From contig CM037596.1 of NCBI GenBank assembly GCA_021018995.1, positions 14,955,501 to 15,019,500 on the forward strand: a stretch of 64,000 bases of DNA. The letters run 5' to 3'. This DNA comes from Chloranthus sessilifolius. Taxonomy: Eukaryota > Streptophyta > Magnoliopsida > Chloranthales > Chloranthaceae. Positions 36,101-50,600 of this stretch are shown here, piece by piece (position 1 is the stretch's first letter; each line of letters starts with the position of its first letter). A program made the translations under genes and the position numbers. The notes under the pieces were generated by a model, which was not told the DNA's origin, did no database searches, and worked only from the letters and a program-made list of their open reading frames with translations.

Positions 36101-39100
36101 CCCTCCCCATGAGAGAAGCCTGCCAAAAAGCCCCCATAGTACCACTAACGATGCTGGAATTCCACATTCCTAACAAGTCCGCACATGACCTTGGAAAGAC
36201 CTAGCAAATATCAGAAATCTTTAGTAGAAGGACCAAATCTTCCTACACAGATTGCAGTGGGTAAACAAATGATCAGCTGACTCCTCTTTTTAGAAGCACA
36301 TCCCACATTACACATCCTCTTACATCTTTTAATAAACTGGTCAACAGTCAAGACCTTTCCCCATGCAAGGCTCCAACCAAAACCACTGACTTGGTGTGTG
36401 AGGGGGGAGCTTCCAAACATCAACTCAGTTGTGTGAATGATTACTGGCTGCTTCACCGAACACTGGTAGAAAGATTTAACTGGAAAACAGCCCTTACCTC
36501 TTATTGTACATATGATCAGATCACAACAAGCCCTATTGTCATGATGCTCAACATTTCTGCCAACACATTCACTTTCACATCTCTTAAATTCCTCCGAATT
36601 CTAACGTCCCACACATATCTTTCCCCCCATCATCTGAGCCAGCTGGTCAACATACATATTTTGAGTCACAGTTACCCAATAAAGATCCGCTTACCTATCC
36701 TTCAAAGCTTCCTCTCCCACCCACCTCTGCTCCCAAAATAAAATACAAGGTCCATTACCCCAATCATACATTAATACACTGTCTGAACTTGGATTTTATG
36801 CTGCAAACCCCTTTCCAGCAACCCGACCCTCTCCTGCTAGACATGACATTTCGTCCATTCTTTATTCCCCCATATTTATAGAACAACAAGCGAGCCCACT
36901 AACTCTAGTTTTAATAGAAATCCTCTATAACCATTTTCCTAGAAGTGCAATATTCATCTCCCTTAGCCTATGGATACCTAATCCTCCATCACTCCTTGAG
37001 AAATGGCACTCCTTTTAATTTACTAAATATATCTTCTTCCATCAACTCTTCCTTCCATAGGAAATTCCTTTCAATTTGTTCCAATCTTTCAACTATCGCC
37101 ATCGGGCAACTGAACATTGACATAGAGTATACCAGAAAAGTAGATAGGGTAGCTTTAATATGAGCCAATCTTCTCCCAATTGGTAGTAAGTTTCCCTTCC
37201 ACACCACCAGTCTGCTTTCAAATCTTTTGACAATAGGCTCGCAGAGAGTAGCAGAAGGTTTTTGCACTCAAAGAGGAAGACCATGGTAAGTGGTAGGCAA
37301 CGAGTCCATCACACATCCCATACTATTCGCCAGCTCCATAACTCTAGATTTGTTTAGACTCTAGAGCAATCCCAAAAATTCTAGTTCTGTGAAGTTAATC
37401 TGCTGCCTAGAAACCACCTCATAGATAGCAAGAGTAGCCATGACATACCAAAGTTCTTTTTTCGACTCCTCACAGAACAATGATAGTATCATCCGCAAAC
37501 TATAAGTGTGAAACAAGCTGATCATTTCTAGCAAATTGAAACCCATTGAACCTCTCCCATACCAGTACCTTTATGAAGTAATCTACTAAGCGCTTCTCGC
37601 ACCATGTTGAAGAGGAAAGGAGAAACCGCTCCCTTGAGCTTTTAAAGTAACCTTTGAGAGAGACATTCACCAAACCAAGAACCAAGCCGAGGAGTAACAA
37701 GCCCTCATCCACTCCCTCGGCTATATTCCGAACGCCATTCTGGCCAGAACATAGTCTAGGAAGCCCCAATCCACCGTCTTTCTCCATACTCACCTAGCAA
37801 ATAATTCTTTTAATTTTTACTCTTATGCCAGGAATCAATAGCTTCATGCACCATTACAGTAATGTCCAACATTTGTTTGCCCACTAGAAATTCCCTTGAT
37901 ACTCAGAGATAACAAGGCTCATGATATGTTTAAGCCTATTGGATTTTTTACACTACCAAGGAGGCTGATGGGTCTAAAATCCTTTACTTCTTCAACACCT
38001 TGTTTTTGGTACCAATGTAGTGAACATGGAGTTTAAAGCTCTTCCCAAATAGCCCAAAGTATGGAACTCATTGCAGAAGTCCATCAAATCACCTTTCAAA
38101 ACCTCCTGGAAGCCCAAAAAATCCTGGTATGTTCTCTATTCCTCCAAGGAAACCTATGTCTCTTTAGAAATGATTGCCTTCCTTTGACATTATTATGTGG
38201 TTGCTTTCCTTGCTTTATTGATTATTATTTTGCGCTGGTAACAACGTTACTTTGATCCTTGTCTTTCAGCTATTGGAGATATAGTTTGCACATGTCCTGA
38301 TTGTGCTAGTCTAGTCAGTGTTAGGTCCAAATATGGCTTGGGATTGTCAGGGCATATTGAATTGTAAATCCTCTTTTTAAGTATTAATTGAACAAGATTC
38401 ATGGGGCGGAGAATATTTCCGATTACCGGTTGATCAGTCTAACCAATTGTCTCTACAAGATTTTATCGAGGGTGCTGGCTAACAGGCTCAAGCGGGTGAT
38501 GAATACAATTATTTCTGGCAATCAGGGGGCTTTCGTCCGCGGTAGACAGCTAACGGATCTTGTGGCGGTGGCAAAGGAGACTATTCACTCGGCCCATGTG
38601 CAGCGTCGGCTGGCCGTGGTTTGGAAGGTGGATATGGAGAAAGCTTATGACCGGGTAAGCTGGGAGAATCTCGACTACATGTTGGGAAGGTTAGGCTTCG
38701 GCGTCACTTGGAGGAAATGGATGCGCGGATGTTATTTCTCTCCGTGGTTTTCGATTATGATAAATGACACGTCGGTTGGGTATTTTAAGAGCTCAAGAGG
38801 CATCAGGCAGGGCGACCCTTTATCCCCATTTCTTTTTAATATGGTCGGAGAGGCTTTATCCGGGCTGATCGGGCGTGCTAGAGATTTAAATATAATTGCT
38901 GGCATTCGGGTGGGAGAGCAGGGTAGATTTATCTCGCACTTGCAGTATGCAGACTATACAATCTTATTCGGGAAGGCAGATGTGGCAGAACTCTGCGCAA
39001 TGGGGGATGTGCTCTCGGATTATGAGGTGGTGTCGGGGCAGCGGGTTAACCACCTCAAGTCTGCTATCTCTGGCATTGGTGTGGAGGATGTTCTACTGAC

Positions 39101-42100
39101 CGACCTAGCTGGTTCGGTTGGTTGTGGTATCGAGGAGTTGCCTATTAGGTACCTCGGCTTGCCTCTTGGGCTTTAGACAGCGCACGATCCGTAATTGGCT
39201 CCCGATTGTGCAGAGGTTTGAGCAATGGTTGTCGTCTTGGAAAGGTAAACTGTTGAGTAGTGGGGAAAGGCTGATTCTGGTTAAAGCGGTGCTTTCTTCG
39301 ACTCCCATTTTCTTCATGTCCATGTTTAGGTGCCCCGGTAAAATTCTATATCGGCTGGAACGTATTCAACGGTTGTTTCTTTGGGAGGGATCGGGTATGA
39401 ATAGGCGGTACCATCTTGTTAACTAGGACACGTGCTAGCTGGCTATCGCCTGTGGTGGGCTGGGGATTCGGAGCTTAAAAAGAACAAATTTGGCTATGCT
39501 TGGAAAGTGGATATGGAGAGCGGGAAGGGTGGAGGAGAGGGGAAGTCTCTGGTGGGTGGTGCTGTCCGAAAAATATGGCCTATCCTGGGGGAGCTGGGGG
39601 ATATGCCTTTCGTCCCATAGGAGTATCTCGGCGTGGTGGAGAGGTATTTCCCACCTGTGGGAGCTTCTTGCTAAAGGGGTGCGATACAGTTGGGGGTGTG
39701 GAACCCATATACGGTTCTGGGAGGATGTGTGGTTGGAGGTGGGGCCGCTTAAGGCTGCTTACCCGGACATCTTCGTTCTTTCTTCGAATCCAAGTGGTAG
39801 GATTGAGGAGTTTGTCTTGATGGCTGGTGGGAGGAAGGTTTGGGAAGTCGCCACTAGAAGGCTTCTTAGGGACAACAAGGTGGGGAGCTATTTGGACATG
39901 CTGAGAGGCTTTATGAGACGCAGTAGAACACCTTATGGGTTGATCAGAGGGTTTGGGTCCTGAATCGTGAAGGGCAATTCAATGTCAAATCGTTGTATCG
40001 TTGGTTGTCGTGTCGTCTGCTAATCAGGTTCGAAGGCAAATGGCTGTGGAGTGAACCTATTCCTCTGAAGATCCGGTTCTTTGTTTGGGCGCTTTGTAAG
40101 GATAAATCCTTACTAGGGATCAACTGATTCGGAGGGGTAAAGACGTCCCGATTTCGTGTGTAATGTGCTCCGACGGGGAGGAGTCTGCTGCTCATCTTTT
40201 CCTTCATTGCCGAGTGGCTTGCGAGGTGTGGGTTGTCATTCTCAAATCCTTTGGTATATCCTGGACAATGCCTGAGATGCCTTATCTGCAATTGCTTAGT
40301 TGGGCTGTTGTGAAGGTGGAGGGAGAGAGAAGGGTTTGTTGGAGGGCTACTTTGTTCGCCGCTCTGTGGTGTATTTGGTGTGAGAGAAATTGCAAAATTT
40401 TCGAAAATAAAAATAAACCTATGGGAATGGTTATTAGGTTGGTTTCGGAATTGGTGAGATTTTGGGTCGCCAGAGGTGGGGTTGGTGAGAGGCATTTTTC
40501 TTTCCTTTGGGACCCGGGTTAAGGGGGCCGAGATCTTTTGGGGGCCCATATGTTGTATTTTCTTTTTTCTGTTGCTTGTCTCTGTTTTGGTTGTGTGAGT
40601 CGAGGTTGTATTGTTTTTCAGCGCCTTGCTGGTTATATATATATAATCTCTATTACTGATTAAAAAAAAAAAAAAAGTATTAATTGAACAAGTGGAAACT
40701 ATCAATTGTAAACTCTCTATGAGCATTGGGTAATATTCTCTATAAGTTTGGTGCTGCAGAACAGTTACATGAGTTATTTTAAATTATAAATTTCGAAGAT
40801 CCAATCTACTCTGTTACTACCAGTGATTTGAGATTGATGTATTGCTCCTCTTTTCTTCTCATATGCACATAGATGTGATACTAAGAGCTGGAAATGATGA
40901 TGCAGCTGCCTGATTCTATGAAGCAAAGCCAAGCAGATTTGTATCTGGAGACCTATCAAGTTTTGGACTTGGAGATGAGTCGTCTACGGGAAATTCAAAG
41001 ATGGCAAGCAGCAGCTTCTTCTAAAGTATGGCTCTTGAATTTTTTTTGTTTCGTATGTTTTTGTCACATCTGATTATCTGTTTAGCAGTTCAAGAAATAT
41101 CGTGTATATATTATATTATTCACATGTGTGCTCGCCTCCCCTTTAGATGCAATTACTTCAAATGCTTTAAGCATGCATCATGTATTACATGAAATCTGCA
41201 CAATTATTTTTAACCTTTTAATTTGAAAAGTGAGTCTTTATGCTATTGTGTATTTTAGTCAGTGAACAATATTCTTTCAGTTTCCCTTTGTACATAGGTT
41301 GATATAAATATATGCATATCCGTTATTCTAGTTAATGAGCACCAAACTGGTTTTCATTGTCACACTCACTTTTGAGGTTTTGCATGGTATATTTACACTT
41401 ACTTTCGTTATTCACCTTTTTGTCTCCTTTAAGTTTCCAGAGCCATAACCCATTTACACCTTCATGTGGAAAACTAATACAATGCAAATGCTAGAGCTGA
41501 GATTAACAGAGAACTAATATAAGCAATTAAAATGCAAATTTCCTTAACAGTTTATCACAAAAAATAGCAAGGTTTCAATTAAATGATTTAAATCTAGCCC
41601 GAACTAGTGTTACTTTCACGTACATTTCCTATTGGATCTAGAAGATTAGGGTTCTTAGAGAACGACTCGACTTATGCCAGTTTTAGGGTTTTGAACGAAT
41701 TGCAAGTGGGTTATTTTGATACCGAGTGGAATAATAGGTTTAAAGATGAATGGATAGGTTAGGGTTTAAACACTTACGCAACTCGTAGATCAAGAAAGAT
41801 AGAAAGGAGAGAAAAGTTGGCCTCACACCAAACCGCCTGGTTGGTGTGAGGCGAAGAGTCACTCTTCGGTTGAGAGAATCACACTCTCACAGAAAATTTT
41901 ATCAAAAGCTCTCAAAGTTTTGCAAAAGCAATAATATATTAATCATCAATAATTAAAAGTGTTTTTACAAGCCTTTAAATAGGCAAAGCAAACCCTTACT
42001 CGAAATTAAAGAGTCCCAAAAACTTAAAACACTGAAATGACAAGTTTTGCCAAAGAAATCCGTCGTTTGGCGGATTTGTTTTACGGACGTCCGTTCTGTT

Positions 42101-44555
42101 GGCACGAACATCTGTCGCCTACGATGCGAGACAAACAATAAGCGTTCACTTTCACGGATGTCCGTCCTGTAGCCACGAACGTCTGACACCTTCAATGAGA
42201 ATGAAAACAGTGAGGCCTCCTTTCTACGGATGTTCGTCTGTCCCATTCCACGTCGTCATCCACGAATCCTGAGATATCCACGAGATGTCTGTGAAATCGT
42301 GACAAAATGAAATCCGTGCGGTTCTTCTTTTGGAACACTTTCACATTCTTCTTTTGCCTTCGATAGGTTACGGGGGTTGCTTGAATCGGATGTCCCCATC
42401 AATTCTCCTCGGGTTAGAAGGATTCATCCCCGATGAATATTGGTTGTGAGAGAGTTTGAGGAGATCCAGGTCGATCTGTTGAAATTCTTCCCTTGTTATC
42501 CACGTAATCTCCGAATCGGCTTTATTCTTCCACTTGACAAGGTATTTCTGAAGCCCCCTTGGCTGGTGGACACAATCTGATCCTCTAAAATATCTTCAAT
42601 GATCTCACGAGAAGGTCGTGTGGGTGGAGGTAATGGAATAGGGAGAGGGCTAGGGGTCACATCGGAAGTGGAAGGTTCAAATGGGTTGGGTGGGATGTTT
42701 GAATGGGCATTGAATAGAACGAGATCCTCCACGTTGAAAGTTGTGCTAATCCCCATTTTTGACGGTAAATCTAGGATGTAAGCTTTAAAACTTGTACTCT
42801 TCAAAATCCTAGAGTTTAGCACCACGAGCTTGTAACTTCTTAGCAATCCTTTGAGGGAATCGCTCAGGCCTATTCCCAACCATCACAAAATCATCCTCAT
42901 GAAATTCTTTGAACCTTCTATGAGAATCTGTAGAAATTTTCTATCATTCATTGTTCATATTAATTCGTCTTTTAAGCTCAACATGCAATTCATGAATGCG
43001 ATGTGCAAATGCAAATGCAGGCTCTAATGACCATGGATGGACTACCATCAGGATTAGATCTATGGGCGTCCTAGGTTTGTAACCATGCACAATTTGAAAC
43101 AGACTCATACCTGTGGTTCTATTAACCGAATTATTATATGCAAACTCCATGACAGGTAGATTAGAATTCCAACTCCTAATATGCTCATATACTAGACACC
43201 GTAACAGGTTACCTAAACTCCGATTCACAACCTCGGTTTGCCCATTTGTTTGGGGGTGATATGCTGACGAAAACTGAAGTTTAGTCCCCATTTTATGCCG
43301 CAGTGTCTTCCAAAAATAATTGACAAAGTTGACATCACGATCAGACAATATGGTTTTAGGCAAACCGTGCAGACGAACAACCTCATTAAAGAAAAGTGTA
43401 GCAATGTTACTTGCCTATGAAGTTTTCGCATAGGCGATGAAATTGACCATTTTTGAAAAACTTTCCACGACAACAAACACCGAATCGTGCTTGCGGAGAA
43501 TCTTAGGAAGGCCTAACACAAAGTCCATAGAAAGATCTTACCACGGAGTGTGTGGCATAAGTAAAGGTGTGTATAGCCCGGTGTTTTGCTTTCTTTGTTT
43601 TGCCAGCTGGCAAACACGACACTGGTTGATGATTTTGAAAACATCTCGGGTGAGATTGGGCCAGTAAAATCGATCTTTAACCAATGCAACAGTCTTGTTG
43701 TGACCAAAATGGCCGGCAACCCCTCCAGCGTGTAATTCCCAAACAAGAAAATCTTTTAGAGAAGTGCGGGGAATATAGAAGCAGTGTTTCATGAATAAAT
43801 ATCCATCCTGTAGGGTATACTTATTCTCTCTCACTGACTGTTCACTCAGAAGTGAGGTGTACTCATCTCCAAAATTTGGACACGTAGGATAATCATTTAT
43901 AAGACGATCGAATCCAGTCACCTCAACACTTAATGAGTGCAACGTTGCCACTCTACAACTAAGCGCGTCAACAATTCTATCCTCTATTCCAGCCTATGTT
44001 TCAACACAAAGGTGAACCCTTCAAGTTCAACTTATTTCGCATGTCGCGGGTTTAACTTCTTTTGGGAACTCAAAAATCTTAGGGCTTCATGATCAGAGAA
44101 CAAAACAAATTCCTGCGATAATAAGTAGTATTTCTAATATTTAAGAGATTGCACTACCGCATAGAATCAAGGTAGTTCAGGTGATGTGACAAGGTCATGG
44201 CGAAGAGGCTCGGTACGCCATGGCGAGACTATTTATTATTGTAATTTAAAAAAAAATTTATTTTATCTATTAATTAGTAGTATTTTTTTATATTTTTCAT
44301 ATAAGAAAAAAAATATAGGAAGAAAAAAATTCAACTACTAAAATATCATATTTTGATTATAATATTGAGGATTTCATGTTCTAGGAGTAAACAAATATCA
44401 ATAAATACAAATCAAATATGAAACATCAACAAATTTGTAAAATGGTAAGTCTAGATAAATAAATATTAAATATCAGCAAATATAAAATATTAAGTACACA
44501 TACGGTACTTCACCGACACTGAGGTTTCGGCAATGCTGATGTTGGTAGCTGCTGT

Positions 44556-44601
<46 letters not shown>

Positions 44602-47600
44602 TTGTAACTTATAAGTTGAGGTTTTGTGACTTGTAAGTTAACTTTTGTAACTTATATATTATAAAAATGTCATTACTTATAAGTATTATATGCTATTATC
44701 CAAAAAATAAAATAGCGTGCATAGCGATGCCATAATATTATTCCTACGCATTGACAACCATGCATAGAATTCTTTATTGTAGGTAGAATATTTCTGCCTG
44801 GCCTCATTTAGCTTTTCACTGAAATAAGCTATTGGGTGATCCTCTTGGCTTAACACTCCACCAATACCTATGCCTGACGCGTCACATGCCACCTCAAAGA
44901 CCTTAGAAAAATCAGGAACCCGCATGACAGGAGCTTCAGTCATACGGGACTTAATCTCCTTGAAGGCTTTTGCCGCAGTAGGTGTCCACTTAAACCCCCC
45001 TTTTTGATGCAATCAGTAATAGGGGAAGTTATTGTACTAAAGTTACGGATGAACTGCCTGTAAAAAGTGGCTAACCCATGGAAGCTATGGACTTCGTGAA
45101 TGTTCTTAGGTTCGGGCCAATCCACAATAGCCTTGACTTTTTTGGGGTCCGCAGTCATTCCTTCAGAGGTTACAAAAACCCTAAGAAGACAATGCTTCTT
45201 GTCATGAAAGTACACTTCTTCAAGTTCGCGTATAACTTTTTTTCTCTGAGAGTCATACAAACTTACCTTAAGTGGCTCAAGTGTTGTTCATTGTCATGAC
45301 TATAAATTAGGATATCATCAAAGTAAACCGCGAGGAACTTGCCTATGAAAGGCCTCAACACTTGCGTCATGATTCTTATAAATGTGCTTGGCGCGTTTGA
45401 AAGCTCGAAAGACATGACAAACCATCCGTATAAACCATCATTGGTTTTGAAGACAGTTTTCCATTCGTCCCCAGGACGAACTCGAACTTGATGGCACCTA
45501 CTTTTCAAGTCAATCTTTGAAAATATAGTAGCACCGACCATCATGTCCAACATGTCGTCTAATCTCGGTATAGGGAATCGATACTTGACCGTGATTTTAT
45601 TAATGGCGCGGCTGTCAACACACATCTTCCAAATTCCATCTTTCTTGGGTGTGAGTAGCGCTGACACGACACACGGACTCATACTCTCCCTAAAGAATCC
45701 CTTATGGAGAAGTTCATCAACTTGCCTTTTCAGTTCCGAATGTTCAGAAGGATTCATACAATAATGGGGCAAGTTAGGTAAAGTAGAATCGGGAACCAAA
45801 TCAATAGTGTGTTGAATGTCCAGTAAAAGTGGTAATTCATCCTGAAGGTCTTTGGGAAAAATGCCCCGAAATTCGCTCATTATCAGTTCACTCTCTTGCG
45901 GAAATCTCAACACTCGACTCTTTGAGTAATTCTTTTGTAAGGAGGACATAGACAATGTCCTCTGCCTTAGCACCTTGTTCAAACTCTAAAGGGCTAACGA
46001 TGTGAACGACCTTAGATGTTTTCTCTCTCTCAATTAGGCCTTTATCATTTAACTTGTTCGTTTTCATAGTAGGTGCTCTAGGAGGTAAATGATTTATCTT
46101 TATTTTATTTCCGTTGTGCGTGAAGACACGTTCAATCTCTTGAACAATGTAACGTCCATATCATACAATCACGGCCTCACAAGGATGATATGCCCCACAT
46201 CTGTAGGCACAACATCGCACCATAAGGTGTCCTTATACGAGCCGAATTGTATAGGAACTTGACACCTTCGTGAAACTGGAATTGATGATGAATCGACTCA
46301 AACAGTTTCATAGGGTCGCGGTTGAGCTACGAGTGCAAGTCCTAAGCGAGAAACTGTACCTTTGAAAACATCATTGGTATAACTCCCATTATCGACTATG
46401 ATTCGACGAACTTTCTCACCACACTTGGCTACGGTATAACAGATGTTATCCCGCCGCCAATCATCACTCTTCTTAGATTGAGTTAGAGCACATCTAACCA
46501 CAAGCCACGAGGTATTACCCTTCTCAACGGGGTAGGAGATTTCCCTAAGACAAGTCACAGTTCGTTCCCTTGCAAAATCTTCCTCATCACTAGGGAACGA
46601 TTCAGGCTCATAGACTTCTCCCTCATCTTGCTCATTCTCAGTGTCCTCGGTTATGAACAAGTTTCGGGAGGGACATTGTGTTGTAAAATGTTCGATGCCA
46701 TGACACTTGTAGCACTTGTTTTGACCACCACTCCTGGGGCCTTCGAGCATCGAGCCTTTACTCTTATCAACTTTGGATATTGGTGTAGCAAATGAATTAG
46801 ACCTAGCTGCCGAGGTATTGACGTTGGGTTTGACTCATAGTAGTTAGACCTATAACCGAACTAGTATTGAAACGTTTGGTTTGAGTCTTGAGCATAGGTC
46901 AAAATATCGTCCGATATGTATCGGTTTTGGATTTCACCGGTACGATAAATAGGCTATTTCTCGGATACCCCCCAAAATAGCCAAATTATTGTCCGATACG
47001 GGCAAATTATCGTCCGTATCGGACGATACATTGAAATTATCGGACGATAATTTCAATGTATCGTCCGATAATATGGTTAAAACCCATTCACCCCTTAAAA
47101 TCTTCAAATTATCGGACCATACGGGCAAATTATCACCTCTATGCTCCGATAATTTGAAATTATCGAACGATAATTTGAAATTATCGGTGTGGAGCCCAGC
47201 CACTTAAAGGGCACGGATTTGGGGTATTTTTAGCCAAAAAATCCCCTTTTTCCTCCCATTTCTTTCTCCTTCTCAGGCTATTTTTCTTCCTCTTCACTTC
47301 TTAGTCACCGGAAGACCCAAAATTGCACTACCGACCACCTGGAAAGCTCGGGATCGCTGCTGAATCGCTGAAGAATGCGGAGAAGGTACGTGTTCTACCA
47401 TTTTAGGTCATCTTTCCCTCAATTTCTTACATTTTAAGGGTTAAAATTTCAAGATCTACCCTTAAATATGGTAGATCTACTCTTAAATATGGTAGATCTA
47501 CCCTTAAATATCAAGATCTACCCTTAAATTTGCACCCTTAAATTATTTATAAACATTAAAATAAGAAATATTAACAGAATAATTAAATAAAGAACTTTTT

Positions 47601-50600
47601 AATCAAATGGTGCAAATATATTAAATTTTTTTAATCAAATGGTGCAAATATATTTAATTATAGATGCATTTTTAAAGCATGTTCTATATTTAATTATGGG
47701 GTATGTGTCACATGTGTCACATACCCCATGACACATGCGACACGTGTAATTGATGTGTCACATGTGTTATGGGGTATGTGACCCATGCCAAAATTAATGT
47801 GTCATACATGTAATTGATGTGTCACATGTGACACATACCCCATGACACATCAGTCACACATGTGTCACATGTCACATGTGTCACATGTCACATGTGTCAT
47901 GGGGTATGTGACACATGTGACACATCAATTACATGTATGACACATCAATTACACGTGTCGCGACACATGTAATTGATGTGTCACACATGTGACACATACC
48001 CCATGCCACATCAATTACACATGTGTCACATGTGTCGCATGTGGCATGGGGTATGTGACACATCAATTACACATGTGACACATACCCCATGACACATTAA
48101 TTACACATGTGTCGCATGTGGCATGGGTTATATGACACATCAATTATACATGTGTCGCGACACATGTAATTAATGTGTCACATGTGTCTCACATGTGACA
48201 CATACCCCATGACACATCAATTACACATGTGTCACATGTGTCGCATGTGTCATGGGGTATATGACATCAATTACACATGTCACACATACCCCATGATGCA
48301 TGTGATACATCAATTTCAAATAAATATGATTTTCAAATATTTTAAAAATTTTAATAATATGATTTTCTAATATTTTCAAAAATAGAATTTATCAACTAAA
48401 TACTATTTTCAATTGTAATATAAAATTTTTAAAAATTTCAAAATTTTTAGAATAATATGAAATAAATATGGTAAAATATAATCTATTATTTTAAAAATAA
48501 GAATAATATCAAATGAATTTTCAAATGTAATTTAAAAGTTTTGAAAATTAGAATAATATCAAATAAATTTGATAAAATATAATCTAATATTAAAAAAATA
48601 AGAATAATATGAAATAAATTTTCAAATGTAATCTAAAATTTTTAAAAATTAGAATAATATCAAATAAATTTGATTTTCAAGTGTAATCTAAATGTTTTAA
48701 TTTAATAAAATCGTTTGCTCATTCATGCAGGTGAAATAAATAAATATGGTACGATCGTTAGATTCAACTTGGCAATACGGCACAACAATAGATGGTGATA
48801 GACTCTAAATAGAATGCAAGCTTTGTAGGAAAAAATTACTGGGAGGAGGTATCACACAGTTGAAGGAGCATTTGGCTCACGTTAAGGGAGAGACAAAAGG
48901 GTGTCCCAATGTACGCAGAGAGGTGATAGAAGTTGTCAGAGCCAGTTTATAGGCGGCTAAGGGAAAGAAAAAAATAGAAGCCGACCGAGATAGAGAAATG
49001 TATGAGAGAATAAGGAGGGGAGATCCAGAGTTTCCTGCACCTGGACCTGAGGATGATGAGGATGAGCAGACAATGAGAGTCATGAGAGAGAGTGCTAGAG
49101 AAGTACAAGAGCGACGTGATCAGGAAGAAGCCAATTATGTTTCGGTCTAGGTTGTAGGGCCCGTCCATGCTTGCTGGTGGTGGTGGATCTAGTCATAGGC
49201 TACATGTTGTTGATGATGATGAGGATATTCAGGAGACTGCCGGGTTGCGTAGGTCAGCATCCGTGAGGGAGACCAGGCCGTCTACTATAGGCCGTACTGC
49301 ATGTCCCATGGATTCGTTCATGTCATCGAACAGAAAGCTCCAAACAAACTAAATTGAGTGCAATCTCATTGAAAAAAATGGGGAAGAAGCTTGGAAAATT
49401 TATTGCAAAGTTTTTATATGCAACCACATTCCGAGTCAGGTTGTAGAGTCGTCGTACTTCAAAAGTATGATTGATATAAGTGCAGAAGCTGATCCAGGAG
49501 TTAAAAAGCCTTCTGCATATGAGGTATCTAAGCCCTTACTAGATGATGAATATAAGGAGATAGAAGCTTATGTAGACAACTTTCACGAAGTATGGGATGA
49601 GAGAGGTTGCACAATTATATGCGATGGATGGACCGGTCTCACAAGGAAGAGTTTGATCAACTTTTTGGTCTACAGTGACGTCGGGACAGTATTTCTAAAA
49701 TCAGTTGATGCTTCTAAAGACGCGAAGACGGCTGATTACCTCTTCCAACTAATGGATAAGGTAGTTGAAGAGGTTGGAGAGAAGCGGGTTGTGCAGGTGG
49801 TAACAGACAATGCCACTAATTATAAGGCCGCAGGAAGATAATTAATGTTGAAGAGACGTCACTTGTACTGGACTCCGTGTGCCGCTCATTGTGTGGACCT
49901 CATTCTTGAGGATTTGGGAAAGAGAAGTAAAACACATGCAACTATTTAGAAGGGAAGAACGATTACTTTCTATCTGTACAACAGTGATAAGTTGGTGACT
50001 CTAATGAGAGACTTCACTAAAAACGAGCAGTTCCGGCTTGTGATTACACGATTTACGACACAATTTCTAGCCCTACAAAGCTTGGCTAGATATAGTCGTG
50101 AGCTAAAAAGCATGGTCAACTCCGAAGAATAGAGAAAACATGAGTTAGAACTCCTACGATCAAAGAGACTTGCTTTGAATGAAGTTGGTGACCTGATCTA
50201 CAACCCTTAGTTTTGGGCAGATGCTGACCACCTGATCGCCGCCACCCCGTTGGTGTAAGTGTTGAGGTTGGTAGATGGTGATGAGAAACCAACGATGGGG
50301 TATGTTTACGAGTCAATGGATAAGACAAAATTGGCTATTAAAACTAAATGTCTTACAAAATATAAACGATATTGGGTGATTATCGACAAGAGGTGGGATG
50401 CACAATTCCATCAGTACTTGCATGCCGTAGGTATAACATATTAAACTGCTTATGTAGTGATTTTTATTTATTTATTATTTTTCATATTATTCACTGTTTC
50501 CATATACTGATGAGATTGCTCATATTTGATGTATAACACACTACTTGAATCCGACCTTCCAGTATATGCGACGCTTCGAGTTGAGTAAGACTGATGAAGT

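Larger units (their letters stand above)
33318..40905 (+). other. PIR: PIR intron 4 (7.6 kb)
   Basis: Donor GTTAAT, acceptor GATGATGCAG. It contains L1-type remnants of both orientations and a recent 5'-truncated LINE. 33318-34600 holds no recognised element apart from a short (GA)n run at 34369-34382. Confidence 0.9.
43965..45260 (-). pseudogene. Gypsy RT thumb and RNase H (split by hAT)
   Basis: 45260-44940 is the RT thumb/connection ('[16 protein letters not shown]'). 45012-44763 starts RNase H ('[19 protein letters not shown]'), with the catalytic Asp in 'CDAS'. Beyond the hAT insertion, 44160-43965 continues it ('[19 protein letters not shown]'). A frame shift occurs near 44980. Confidence 0.85.

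Noticed and set aside
39944-40726. 260-codon ORF on the - strand
   Set aside because: Antisense to LINE ORF2 C-terminus; no domain, and the sense strand has recognisable zf-RVT sequence.
41457-41470. Gypsy outer boundary at the later TGGAAAAC with no TSD
   Set aside because: Comparing with the other LTR and the solo LTR at 22004 shows the end is TGATSTG; with it a CACCT duplication appears on both sides.
47690-48310. Centromeric-type satellite
   Set aside because: The array is short, irregular, in both orientations and confined to a hAT intron.
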